64,000 bases of DNA, taken from contig NC_050720.1 in the NCBI RefSeq assembly GCF_013402915.1, forward strand, positions 124,001-188,000. Direction: 5' to 3'. Shown piece by piece: positions 42,435-53,300 of this stretch. The position numbers and the translations under genes are program-made. This DNA comes from Zygotorulaspora mrakii. Lineage: Eukaryota; Ascomycota; Saccharomycetes; Saccharomycetales; Saccharomycetaceae. The notes below the pieces were generated by a model that was not told the origin of the DNA, ran no database searches, and saw only the letters and a program-made list of their open reading frames with translations. Numbering within the stretch: position 1 is the stretch's first letter; each line of letters begins with the position of its first letter.

Positions 42435-44330
42435 ATGGGGAAAGAGAACTTGACACAATTGCTCTCTCAATTGAATGTGCAATCCACGCAAGAGGATTCT
42501 TGTGAGGTGGAGAAAATATGCAAAGAGTTACTGAAAAATGGGTGTGAAAATCCGGGTTTTATCCTGAGAGCATGCCTAGTGGCAGTAATTAAACAAGATA
42601 GATACAAGTCGTCACTTGAGATACTCAAACAAAATAAAGACATCGATGACAAATATGGCGAAGAATTCATTTTGGAGAAACTCTACGTTTTCTACAAACT
42701 TGATGCTACTCATGAATTCGAAGCACTGTATTCTAAAATCAATCCACCTCCTCTCGAATCTTTTGGAAAGGCAAACAATAGAGGTATCCTTCATGTACGG
42801 GCGCAATTTTGCTACAAGCAAGGACTTTATGAGGAGGCATTCAAGATATATAATTTACTGGCAAAACACAATGGTGATTTGATCGATAATGATTTGGAGT
42901 TGGCCTGCAATGAGAGAGTGCCATTAACAGCGATGCCAGATATAATCAATGATTCAACAATTTTGAGCCAAGTTAATGAAGAGTCATACGACTTACTTTT
43001 AAATGATTCGATGATATTATCCGCTCGCGGGAAATACGATGAAGCAATAGAGTTGTTAGAACAAGCTTACAAAATTGCAAAAAGAGAAGGCTATGATAGA
43101 GATCAAGAAGCCATCGGGTTACAGTTAGCTTTTGTTTTGCAAATGAAAGGTGATAATAAAGCCAGTCACATCCATCTCCAGGAATTAGTATCGCTACTGA
43201 AACAAGGCGGCAGAAAATCTCCGTTCACCCTGTTAGCAAGAATGAATGAAAAATCATTTGCAGATCTCTCAAAATACAACGATAACCTTAATCTGTCTAT
43301 AAGAGAACTGGATTTCAAGACTTTAGATTCAATGAAGAGCAAGCAATTCACGCGTGAACAGTGGACTGTCATAAACAGGAATCGCCTAATTTTGCATTTG
43401 TTTAACAACAACTCGGTTCAATATGGCTCGTCATTGCTTTCACGCTCGCTTCACAACTACTCAAATTTGGTAAATGACGTGATCTTTGAGAGTTATAAGA
43501 CACAGGCAAAGAAGTTATATCACCACGCTGTACAAATGATCAATAGTGGGGTAAATGGAAGTGTCATCGGATTTTTGATTATCACTGTTCAACTGTTAGT
43601 TGTGGAAAAACAATGGCAAAATGCGATAGCAGTCTGCGAGCTTTACTTGAATAAATTAGCGAACTCCACATCTCAAGTCGACACCGTTGAGCATCACGCG
43701 GTGTGCTACATTCTGTTTGAACTTTACAAAATTACTGGCAGAGATCACTCAAAGAGCGTGCTATTGAAGAATCTTACAAATGGGAAGAAAACTATATCGA
43801 AAGATGTACCATTTTGGAAACATGTTGGCTTTCAACACTTATCTCTTGGGAACATAAAGGATGCCAAAAAACTGTTCAAACAGGTTTTTGCATACGATAG
43901 TGATAAAGCATTAGAAAAAGTCATCTTTGACACCACTTTAGATGTTGATGAAAGTCAGGATATTACCCAAAATATTGATGTGGAAAAGCTACTACTGCAA
44001 GGAATCAAATGTCTAGAAACATCCAATAAATTAGAAAGTAAGCAACATATCTCAAAGGTGCAGAAAAAGCGCATCAATTTGAAAAAGCAGAAAAAGAAGG
44101 AACAGCGACTAAAAAAATTTCTACAAACTCACGGCTCTACTAAGAATGTTGATCCCGAAAGATGGCTGCCTTTGAAGGATAGGTCGTCGTACAGACCAAA
44201 AAAGAAGCAATCTTTAACGAAACAAACCCAAGGTGGAGCAATGAATAAGAAAGCAGAACAGGCCCTAGATATCACTAATAAGCTAAAGAAGACTGTTCCT
44301 ACTACTCGCAGAAAGAAAGGCCATAAGTAA
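42435..44330 (+). CDS. SRP72: Signal recognition particle subunit SRP72
   Basis: Core SRP protein that, with Srp68, binds the SRP RNA and supports co-translational targeting to the ER. The 631-residue protein is mostly TPR-like helical repeats. It ends with the basic RNA-binding motif of the family (KKEQRLKKFLQTHGS, then DPERWLPLKDRSSYRPK) and a Lys-rich tail. S. cerevisiae Srp72 (YPL210C) is 640 residues. It converges with NIP7. Confidence 0.97.
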   Translation: MGKENLTQLLSQLNVQSTQEDSCEVEKICKELLKNGCENPGFILRACLVAVIKQDRYKSSLEILKQNKDIDDKYGEEFILEKLYVFYKLDATHEFEALYSKINPPPLESFGKANNRGILHVRAQFCYKQGLYEEAFKIYNLLAKHNGDLIDNDLELACNERVPLTAMPDIINDSTILSQVNEESYDLLLNDSMILSARGKYDEAIELLEQAYKIAKREGYDRDQEAIGLQLAFVLQMKGDNKASHIHLQELVSLLKQGGRKSPFTLLARMNEKSFADLSKYNDNLNLSIRELDFKTLDSMKSKQFTREQWTVINRNRLILHLFNNNSVQYGSSLLSRSLHNYSNLVNDVIFESYKTQAKKLYHHAVQMINSGVNGSVIGFLIITVQLLVVEKQWQNAIAVCELYLNKLANSTSQVDTVEHHAVCYILFELYKITGRDHSKSVLLKNLTNGKKTISKDVPFWKHVGFQHLSLGNIKDAKKLFKQVFAYDSDKALEKVIFDTTLDVDESQDITQNIDVEKLLLQGIKCLETSNKLESKQHISKVQKKRINLKKQKKKEQRLKKFLQTHGSTKNVDPERWLPLKDRSSYRPKKKQSLTKQTQGGAMNKKAEQALDITNKLKKTVPTTRRKKGHK

Positions 44331-44427
44331 ATTCGGTTCATTTGTTTTCATCTTGTGTACTATAATATACAATTTCCGGAATTTCATTTCCATTAAATGA
44401 CAGAGAATAATTTATATAATGGACGAA

Positions 44428-44973
44428 CTATGTGAATAACGTATCTTCATCTCTCAAATACTCACCAATATCAGCTTGCCTAAATGCTACAATACTTGTG
44501 GGCTGTAGATTTCTCGCCTCATTTGTTGTCTTGGCACTAACCCCGAATCCCAGTGGAACATCGTTCATCGAAAGTACAATCACACCGGCATGTTCTGGTA
44601 TATCATCAGACATCCTACCAACGTGTGCCTTCAATACATGGTTACCATATAAAAAGGGCATTTCACCATTGGTTTTGATCCAAATTTTATATTTCGCATT
44701 TTGTGCCAATATAGGTAATGAAGTAACATGCAATCTAAATTTTCCCGTCTTTGTGAATTTACCTAAACAAATACCCAAAGACATCAGATTCGGTCTTGCA
44801 ACTGACGTTGCCAAATTTGCAACGGATTCCGGGGCATAATATACCCTGTCCTTTTGTAATCTAAAAACATGTGGTACTTCTTTGTTGTTCACCAAGTAGG
44901 AAATGTTTCTTCCGACATATCCAGCTAACTTCTCAAACAGTACCCTGGTTTCCTCCTCTGTGAGTTGTCTCAT
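44428..44973 (-). CDS. NIP7: 60S ribosome biogenesis factor NIP7
   Basis: A 181-residue protein, same length as in S. cerevisiae (YPL211W), with an N-terminal pre-PUA domain and a C-terminal PUA RNA-binding domain (about 95-175). It acts in 27S pre-rRNA processing with Nop8 and Rrp43. The start MRQLTEEETRVLFEKL is strongly conserved. A PAC plus RRPE element pair lies about 100-135 bp upstream, as expected for the ribosome biogenesis regulon. Confidence 0.97.
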   Translation of the reverse strand: MRQLTEEETRVLFEKLAGYVGRNISYLVNNKEVPHVFRLQKDRVYYAPESVANLATSVARPNLMSLGICLGKFTKTGKFRLHVTSLPILAQNAKYKIWIKTNGEMPFLYGNHVLKAHVGRMSDDIPEHAGVIVLSMNDVPLGFGVSAKTTNEARNLQPTSIVAFRQADIGEYLRDEDTLFT

Positions 44974-45411
44974 ATTTTCTGCACCTATCGATCAGTCAAA
45001 CAGCCTGGACACTACTTGCAAATATTTTCTTAATCAAAATGTTAATTACATTAAGTAGTTTTTCAACCTCATCGCATCGCATCGCACTGGAATGACAGAA
45101 AATTTTCAAATCCTAGATGAAATTGACAAGTTAGGGATCACGTGAAGGAGTCGAGAGTGCGATTGAAGGTCAATTAGCCCTTGTGAAACATGTAGTTGAT
45201 GTAATCAGTCTTTGTCAAGCCTCCTAACGTACTATGGATGGGCTCAAAAGAGTAGGTTTGACCTCTCTAATATCTAAGTGCCTTTTTTCTTTTTTTCAGG
45301 ACTTTTTAATGAAAATTTGCCCTCAACCATGAAAGATATGACTTGTGCAACACATGTAGAAAATACTCTTTTCAAAGAAGGCTCATATTAGCGTTAAGTG
45401 GATAAATCAGG
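44974..45411. promoter_or_regulatory. Divergent NIP7 / PUS1 intergenic region
   Basis: A 438-bp gap with a PAC element (45068-45075) inside an ATCGC micro-repeat, an RRPE (45098-45108), and an E-box ATCACGTG near 45138. The PAC/RRPE pair is nearer to NIP7. Confidence 0.55.
45068..45108 (-). promoter_or_regulatory. PAC and RRPE pair upstream of NIP7
   Basis: On the minus strand, GCGATGAG (45075-45068) matches the PAC element bound by Dot6/Tod6. TGAAAATTTTC (45108-45098) matches the RRPE bound by Stb3. Their close pairing near a ribosome biogenesis gene is the classic arrangement. Confidence 0.65.
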
Positions 45412-47161
45412 ATGACTGGAGATAATTTGAAACCAGCATACGACGATGATCAGATGGACAGCGAGGCTTATAAAAGAGGTGCTCAATATAAGTGGACCAA
45501 AGCCAGGAAAGCTGACTATGAGGGCAAAGTTGATGGAGATCATAATCAGGACGAGAAGAGAGTGTATGTATGTGGTCTGGTGGGTGTTTTATTCTGAAGT
45601 ATTGCAAATTATACTAACCAAACTGAAACTGATTCGTTTTCTGAAATATAGTAAACTTGATACAACAGTAGTTCCAAAAGAAAATGGTAATGACGATGGT
45701 GAGCAAGTGATAAAGGAAAAGAGACTTCCTAAACGGAAAGTTGCAGTTATGATTGGATATTGTGGTACTGGTTACCATGGCATGCAATACAACCCACCAA
45801 ATCCAACAATTGAATCTGAATTATTCAGAGCATTCTCGGAAGCTGGTGCAATCTCAAAAGACAACTCGACAGATTTGAGTAAAAATGGCTTCATGAGGGC
45901 TGCAAGAACTGACAAAGGTGTTCACGCTGGGGGTAATCTAATTTCACTGAAGCTGATTATTGAGGATCCCGATATTAAACAAAAGATAAACGATAAGCTA
46001 CCAGAAGGGATTCGAGTGTGGGACATAGAACGCGTTAACAAGGCTTTCGATTGCAGAAAAATGTGCGGATCTCGGTGGTATGAGTATCTGTTGCCAACTT
46101 ATGCCCTACTAGGACCCAAACCCGGTTCTTTGCTTTATGAGAATATCGTAAAAAGTAAAGAAGAATACCCTGGTGTAGTTGCCGATGACGAGGATTCAAT
46201 AAATTTTTGGACAGAGCTTGAGGGACAAATAAAAGAGACCTTCAGTGAAGAAGAATTAAAAGCAATTCAGAGTTTTAGTCCACTTTCAACAGATGAATTC
46301 GCAGATAACGAAGCATTGTATCTGAACGTAAAAAAATACAAACAATTGGAAAATAAACATAAAAGAAAATACCGTTTGTCGGAAAAGAAGTTGAGTCATT
46401 TCAGTGAAGCTATGAATCGCTATTTGGGTGCCCACAATTTCCATAATTTTACTTTAGGCAAAGATTTCAAGGAGTCAAGTGCTATCAGGTTTATGAAAGA
46501 AATTAAAATTTCCCGGCCTTTTGTTGTTGGCGATGCTGAAACTGAATGGATTTCTATCAAAATTCACGGCCAGTCCTTCATGTTACACCAGATCCGTAAG
46601 ATGATTTCAATGGCTACTCTAATTGCAAGAAGCGGTTGCCCAACTGATAGAATACTTTCCGCGTATGGCCCTCAAAAAATCAATATTCCCAAAGCTCCAG
46701 CATTGGGCCTTCTATTAGAGTCCCCTGTTTTCGAAGGCTATAATAAAAGACTAGAAAAATTTGGCTACAAGCCGATTGAGTTTTCGAGGTATCAGGATGA
46801 AATGGATGCCTTCAAAATGAAACACATTTATGACAAGATATACAAGGAAGAAGTCGAAATGAACATCTTCAATGGTTTTTTCACTCACATTGACAACTTT
46901 GATAGGCATGTACAGGGATCCGAGTCCTCTGAAAAAACAGGCAATGACATCCAGCGTGGAATATTTGATTATTTAACAGCTAAAGGTATACCAAGCGTCC
47001 CCGCACCCGAGAAACCTAAAACTGTCTCTGAAACCGAGGAAGTTGAAACCGACTCTGCTGTAGCCGACAAACCCAATTCTGTAGAGGGCGATATTCAAGA
47101 TACAACTGTTCAAGATGTTGGAATTACTGATTCTGCATCTCAAAGAAATGTCCAGGCTTAG
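45412..47161 (+). CDS. PUS1: tRNA pseudouridine synthase PUS1, spliced
   Basis: TruA-family pseudouridine synthase that modifies tRNAs, U2 snRNA and mRNAs in the nucleus. Exons 45412-45563 and 45652-47161 give 553 residues. Exon 1 encodes MTGDNLKPAYDDDQ...KRGAQ, matching the S. cerevisiae N-terminus. Exon 2 starts in frame and carries KRKVAVMIGYCGTGYHGMQYNP and the catalytic Asp138 in RTDKGVHA. Without splicing the first frame stops after 61 codons, and the second frame opens with a meaningless N-terminus. S. cerevisiae PUS1 (YPL212C, 544) has no intron as far as I know. The locus also matches YGL063W (PUS2), the duplicate. Confidence 0.93.
45564..45651 (+). other. PUS1 intron
   Basis: An 88-nt intron with GTATGT at 45564, exact branch sequence TACTAAC at 45612-45618, and ATATAG ending at 45651. 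Splicing joins GT and T into a Val codon and restores the PUS1 frame. A second GTATGT starts four bases later (45568), but using it would break the frame. Retention gives a stop at 45595-45597. Confidence 0.9.
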
Positions 47162-47396
47162 AGCATCAGAAATGGCTAGACTGTATAATAATTCTGTAGA
47201 TTAGTATAATTGGTTTACCAGTGACTTTTCCCTTGTACATTCCGTACTTTACGATTACAGTTTTTTTGCAGACAATACAGCATATAACTTTTGATTCTTT
47301 CAAATGAAAAGGTGAACGAAGTCTTTATTTGTTTCGTAAAACATTTGGAGTATCTGGAGCGCTACTTGAATAGCAGTCTGGCATAAGCTTAGTGAG

Positions 47397-48719
47397 ATGT
47401 TAGGTCTCCGTTCAAGACAGTTTTCCACCACAATTCTCAGTAGAGCGGCGGCACCTAGTCGTGGTAAAGCCCAAGGTTTTGCAAAGAAAGCATCGGGAAA
47501 TAAAACTGCGACGAAAAGAATAAGCGGGGACACCCTTTACAAGAACTGGACTGATACAGTTGCCTCATCCAAACTGAGCCAGAATGCTTCATTCGTCGAA
47601 ATACCAACGCTGAACTCATCAGACTTGAATAGCACACTTAACAAAGTTGCCTCATACACAAACAAACAATATCGTTCGCTGTATCATTTGGGTTCTTTCA
47701 AGAAAAATCAATACAACGAGTTATTCCCCAAGCCAATATCGCTAGTCCGTGAGAGTTCAACCAAAAAATTTTTGGATCTTTTGCGGACTTCCTCCAATAA
47801 GAAATTTATTATAACAGGCGAAGCGGGTGTGGGGAAAAGCGTTCTGTTAGCACAAACTCATGCTGTTATGTGCGAGTCCAAGGGTATCATAATTCATATC
47901 TCCTATCCTGAAGCTTTTTTAAATGGTCGTAAAGATTTCGTGTATGATGAAACGACAAAACAGTATATTCAACCAATGTACTTGAAACAGCTTTTAAGGA
48001 AAATTCTGAAATCTAATGACGAAAAAGTATTGCGTTCTCTCAAGTTGTCCAAGGACTATACCTTTTCTAATGCAGATCCCAAGGATTCTGCAATCAAGAA
48101 GCAAATTACACTGAAGGGAAGTCAAAACGATCTATTCGATCTGATATCGGTCAAGACGCACAGTAGAAACAGTGGGAATCTTTTTCAAGCTATAATATCT
48201 GAGCTTTTGATACAAAAGGCGCATCCTGTATTTTTCACAATCGATAATTTCTCTCGCATTCTAACGACACCCTTTTCCAGCTACAAAGATGTAAATAACA
48301 AAAATATTCATTTGCTTGAGTTTCAAATTGGAAAAATCATAATGGATACCATAAGCGGAGATTCAAAATTCTTACATAGAGATAGTGCTGTTGTTTTAGC
48401 TATATCCGGCGTGGATAGGACTAATAGAACTTTACCTACAGCCTTGGGTAAGGTGGAGGAAGATGTATACATCAGCAGAGATCACTACGATCCAGAATTT
48501 GCTTCAATTTTGAAAAAGGGCGAAGTGAGGGAATTCGAAGTTCCAAAACTAACTAAAGATGAAGTTAAAGAGCTCTTGGAATTTTATTTGAAATCAGAAA
48601 TTATTCTCAACTCTGAATCACAGCAAAGTTTTGAACGGCTTGCTGACCAGAAATATTTTTTGAGTGGGAATGGTAACCCAAGGGAACTTCTAAAAAGTAT
48701 TGTACTAATGCATTCATGA
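47397..48719 (+). CDS. RSM23: Mitochondrial ribosomal protein mS29 (RSM23)
   Basis: GTP-binding small-subunit protein of the mitochondrial ribosome, orthologue of human DAP3. The 440-residue protein begins with a mitochondrial presequence (MLGLRSRQFSTTILSRAAA). The P-loop GEAGVGKS is at about 141-148, and a Walker B-like hydrophobic strand with acidic end (VFFTIDNFSR) follows. S. cerevisiae Rsm23 (YGL129C) is 450 residues. It converges with CEG1, as in YGL129C-YGL130W. Confidence 0.94.
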   Translation: MLGLRSRQFSTTILSRAAAPSRGKAQGFAKKASGNKTATKRISGDTLYKNWTDTVASSKLSQNASFVEIPTLNSSDLNSTLNKVASYTNKQYRSLYHLGSFKKNQYNELFPKPISLVRESSTKKFLDLLRTSSNKKFIITGEAGVGKSVLLAQTHAVMCESKGIIIHISYPEAFLNGRKDFVYDETTKQYIQPMYLKQLLRKILKSNDEKVLRSLKLSKDYTFSNADPKDSAIKKQITLKGSQNDLFDLISVKTHSRNSGNLFQAIISELLIQKAHPVFFTIDNFSRILTTPFSSYKDVNNKNIHLLEFQIGKIIMDTISGDSKFLHRDSAVVLAISGVDRTNRTLPTALGKVEEDVYISRDHYDPEFASILKKGEVREFEVPKLTKDEVKELLEFYLKSEIILNSESQQSFERLADQKYFLSGNGNPRELLKSIVLMHS

Positions 48720-48823
48720 AGTCGAAGTTGCACGCAGGTTGCGATCGCAAAAATCGCTTTGTCTCTAAGTCTGTATCTATTTGTACTTGTATATAGTAAT
48801 ACACTAAAAAAATTAAAAATTAT

Positions 48824-50188
48824 TTACTCAGAAAAATCATCTTCGTCAACGTACCTCGGTTGTATAGGGGTCTCATTACTGTCATTGACACCATTAGTAG
48901 ATTTTTGCACCCTCTTAATCATTGGTGGTGCGTGGGAACTTACTGCTGATCCACGCTCTTCTTCTTTGCGATCTTCCCACAGTTCTTTGATATCATTTGC
49001 AACCTCCGCCAAATCTTCAAGTTTCACGGAGTCACTTATACTTTCCAAAACCTTTTGGACAACGGACGTATAGTTACCATTCAATTTGTCGTCCCTAAAT
49101 CTTAAAAATTTCCAGGCCCCAGTCTCTTGATCCTTAGTGCACTCTACTATTCTTCCATTTAAAGGTTCATTTAAGCTTTTCAACTCTTGCCATTTTTCGT
49201 CTGATACCTCCAATGCAGCAAATTTCTTATATGTTCGTTCAAGTAACTCGAATTCTTTTTTGCTGAATGGATTCCCAAAATCTTTCAGTTTGGTATTGAC
49301 ATCAGCTCCGCCCAGCCAAACATAAAGTTCAAAGTTTGGCTTTACATTGAAATTATAGTACCATCTATTAGGATCTTTTTTGGGAGTGGATTCATCTTCA
49401 ACCATCGGAATATCCAAGACTAGCTTAAAATCAACTGAATTTTCATCTTCAGGTTTCCATTTCAGTAATAAGGAATCCTTCGTACCGATGCAGTACGCCG
49501 TTCTTACAGGTGTAAAAATCAGACCATCTGATTTATGCGGCAGTTTTTCCAAACTGTTTGCGACTTTAACTAAATCATAGCTGAAGTTCATGTGTTTCAT
49601 TGACAATTTAAATGGAAAAGTCACACATTTATCAGGAAATATAGATCTCAAATCATAGTACGGTTTGAAAAACTCTTTACCTAAATGTGCCAATCGTGAG
49701 CTGGTTGGTGAACTGGTCAAACAACGTCCGTTTATTGCCTGACAATCAAACATCAAATACCTTAATTCCTGCAACTTTGTAATTGGATTTGTTTGAAGAA
49801 CAAGTTCCCCGTCAACCAGTGTACCATCTTGCAACGTCTCCAGTAGCTCTCTCTTGTCTTTACGAGGTAGTTTAGGAAATCGAAACCCATTGATTAAATA
49901 ATAATTGTTTTCCCTGTCAATCATAAAGCAACCTTGTTCTCTAGTCACTGGATTGATCAAAATAAGCATTAGCACACGCAATCCATCAGTCTTCTCACAA
50001 ACGTAATAATCTTGACTCAAAAGTTTATTCTCGATATCTGAATGCTGAAAAGAAACGGGCTGAGAGCCAGGGAATGTTTTGGATGGCTTGGGTGAATTGA
50101 GTAATTTGCATACCATCATCTTCAAATCTTGCGTGACCATTCCTGGCTGAATGATACCAGGTATCTCTGGAGAGCTGCTTGCATTCAT
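48824..50188 (-). CDS. CEG1: mRNA guanylyltransferase (capping enzyme) CEG1
   Basis: Alpha subunit of the capping enzyme, which adds GMP to the diphosphate 5' end of nascent mRNA together with triphosphatase Cet1. The 454-residue protein has the nucleotidyltransferase motif I EKTDGLR with the GMP-accepting Lys66. Motif III (DRENNYYLING region), DGELV, SDGLIFTPV and the lysine motif V LLKWKPE follow in order. An OB-fold domain and a Ser/charged tail end the protein. S. cerevisiae Ceg1 (YGL130W) is 459 residues. Confidence 0.97.
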   Translation of the reverse strand: MNASSSPEIPGIIQPGMVTQDLKMMVCKLLNSPKPSKTFPGSQPVSFQHSDIENKLLSQDYYVCEKTDGLRVLMLILINPVTREQGCFMIDRENNYYLINGFRFPKLPRKDKRELLETLQDGTLVDGELVLQTNPITKLQELRYLMFDCQAINGRCLTSSPTSSRLAHLGKEFFKPYYDLRSIFPDKCVTFPFKLSMKHMNFSYDLVKVANSLEKLPHKSDGLIFTPVRTAYCIGTKDSLLLKWKPEDENSVDFKLVLDIPMVEDESTPKKDPNRWYYNFNVKPNFELYVWLGGADVNTKLKDFGNPFSKKEFELLERTYKKFAALEVSDEKWQELKSLNEPLNGRIVECTKDQETGAWKFLRFRDDKLNGNYTSVVQKVLESISDSVKLEDLAEVANDIKELWEDRKEEERGSAVSSHAPPMIKRVQKSTNGVNDSNETPIQPRYVDEDDFSE

Positions 50189-50381
50189 GATGACTACAAA
50201 TGTGTTTATTTGACTCCTGCGAAGACCTACCGTCGTACTTTATAGTGTCTACACGCTGCTTTGCAGCGTCTTGACAGCGTCTTCTTTACAGTTTATTACC
50301 AAATGGTTGAAATATTTCGAAACTTCTATGTGCGAGTTGCGCTATATCCAGACAGAAACTAGTCAAACTATATGCAGAGAT

Positions 50382-53300
50382 ATGGCTCACAATGATTCAA
50401 AATCAATGCCAAAACAGAGAGCAGGAACTAGGTCTGTAAACTACAGTGAAAAAGAGGCTGATGCAGATCTTATCCGAAGAATTGATCAATTCGAGAAAGT
50501 CGATACCAAGTCAAAACCCCCAAACCGTGTCGGTCGGCCAAGGTCCAATAAATCTACAGCAGATAAGAATGGTAATACGGGGACTTCATCAGGCGTGACC
50601 AAGAACAAACATCAAAGCTTTTTGAATGACAAGGCTGTGGGATGGAACTTCATTCCTGTACTTCCGCCGAACTTACGGAAGACAAGCAGATTTTCCAATA
50701 TCCTAGATTTGAAGGATGCACTGGTAAATGTCTCCCAAAATACTCTCAAAAATTCTGACCGCCTGCTCCTGAAGGCTGGGGATACGATTTACATGGTTTC
50801 TGAGCCGCCTGGGGAGCCTTACTATATTGGTCGAGTGGTGCAATTTGTCCCCAAAGTAGAGTTCTCACAACTGATTGATAAGCTGAAAGCAGTCACAAGT
50901 GAACTATCTGCGAAATACTTTCATGTAAAAATGAATTGGTTTTACAGATCGCGAGATATTCAGGATAAAACCTCAAATTTTGATACAAGACTTGTGTACG
51001 CATCTTTGCATGAAGATATTTGCCCCATAATATCATATAGAGGGAAGTGTACAGTGTTACATGTTGATGAATTTGAAAATGAAAACTCAAATACCGCTGA
51101 GTTCATAACCAGACCAAATGTCTTCTATTTTGATCAGCTGTTCGATAGATATTCATTAGCCTATTACAACGTAGTAAGCTCAGAAAAGTTGCTCACCTTA
51201 CACAAAAGTTCACCCTTTTTATACTTACTGAGCAAAAGATTTCGGTACATGTTCATAGAGGATAAATATCCTTTGAATAAAATACTCCGAAAATATGTCA
51301 TCAAGGACAATACATCTGAGAACGAAGCGAATGATGAAAGTTGGGATGATAGATGCTCTGTCTGTAGGGAATGGTGTAGGTCTAGCCAGAGACTTAAATG
51401 CGACGAATGCTATTCTTGCGTCCATTTGCATTGCATGGATCCGCCATTGGAGAAGAAACCGAATAAAGGTATTATATGGTTATGTTTTAATTGCTTGAAG
51501 CGTCACGAAGGCACCAGCGAAGCGCTAAGAGAGTTAAATGATGAACAAACAAAACAAACGGAGAGTATTGGTGCCTTCAAGGACAAGCTGGACTGTATAT
51601 CGAGGAATGTAATCGAAGAGGGTGATTCAAAAGTAGATGAGAGACACTGGTTCCAATACATGGGGCAAAATATGATCTGCCACCTGGAAGATCTGTTACA
51701 AAGAAACTTTTACATTCCTTATCCCTTTAAAAACTCAAGAATTGGTATAAAGTACCAATGGGCAGGCAATGCAAAGTTCGAGAAGTGGGAGCCTGTACCT
51801 TATAGCACGGACAGAACAGATGAACGAGGCTCAGACCAAACTAGTGATCTTTTGTGGGTGATGGAAGACGGCAAAATCAACGATGGTTCATTAGAGGCAT
51901 ATATTCAAAAATGTAAGGACAAATTTCCTGCAGAACTTAAGATTATGGCTGAAAGCTGTAATTTTTTAGATATGATTACCAAAGCACTAATGGATCAAAA
52001 CTATAGCCTGGATCGCGCATTCTCCGAATGTAAGAAACTCTTATCTCGAGAGTCTCTAAGGGAACCGACTTTTTCTACTTTAGAAGTTGAGAAATTTGAA
52101 AATGCTGTGGCACAATATGGAAGTGAACTGCATTTAGTGTGCAAGGATGTCGATAGCCAACCCATGTCCTCAATTGTAAGATATTATTATTATTGGAAAA
52201 AAACTGAGAATGGACAACGTATATGGGGTGGATTCAAAGGTCGTCCCAAGAATAAAGCTAAGCTCAACGCTGCAGACAAGGAGGTAGAGAAACTCACAAA
52301 CAAAGGAAAATCTCCAAGAGAGCGAAAACCCACAAAATTGGCATTGGAAAATAAAAATACTGTAGTGAAGGAAGAGCTCAAATTTTTAGACGAATCATGT
52401 TTCGAAACAGAGAATTTATCATTAGTAAGAACCTGTTTTAAGTGCGTTTTCTGCGATATTGATTATTCACCTCTTTGGTATAAAATTACAGGTGGTTGCG
52501 ATGATGAACATGTGAAGAACAAGATGCACACAGGCTTTAATGATAAATTTGAAAACAAAACAGGCGCTCATAAAGAAGTAAATAATGTTCGAAAAAAAAC
52601 ATCTGGGGAAAGTAATGATTCGTCGAATAAACAGCCCAGGTTAGATGCTCTTTGCATTAGGTGTGCACGTTTATGGAGGCGATACGGTATAAAGTGGCAG
52701 CCACCTGTAGATATTTTAAAGCGCTTAAGTGGGAATAGTATGTACGTTTTGAATTCGAACATTGACCAAGCTCTTGAAGAGAGAAACGCGAATGTGTTAA
52801 CAAGTAAACCAGAGCAGGCACGCAATAAATTGTTAGAGTGGGAACAAGTAACCGATTCAGAGTTTATTTTAAGGCAGCGCCCTGATTTCATTCAAAACCC
52901 GGACCACTTTGCAAAACTGAAGACAAATACTCTATCTTCCCGCTCAGCATTGTACCGATTAGCAAAAAAGCCAATTGATAAGAATCAATTTAATATCGAG
53001 CATTCGAGGAGAGAGCTTGAAAATCTTCTAGCTACAGTGATGCGGAAACAAGCAAAAACTATTGACCATAGGCCAAAATCTGCACCAGTTGTTAAAAAAG
53101 AAAAACAGGAAACTGCAACTAAATCTAAGTCAACGCCTCAAGGAGACCTTCCAAAAAAAAGCCCAACGCCACCTATTTTGACAGCCGTCAATTATGGGAT
53201 TGATTTGAATTCTGGTGGCGATATACAGATAGAGATTCCATCGTTGAATGGTAAATTGGGCACAGTAACAATTAAGAATAATTTTGAAAAAGTCATAATT

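Noticed and set aside
45568..45573. Second GTATGT as the PUS1 5' splice site
   Set aside because: Using it shifts the reading frame; only the site at 45564 restores PUS1.
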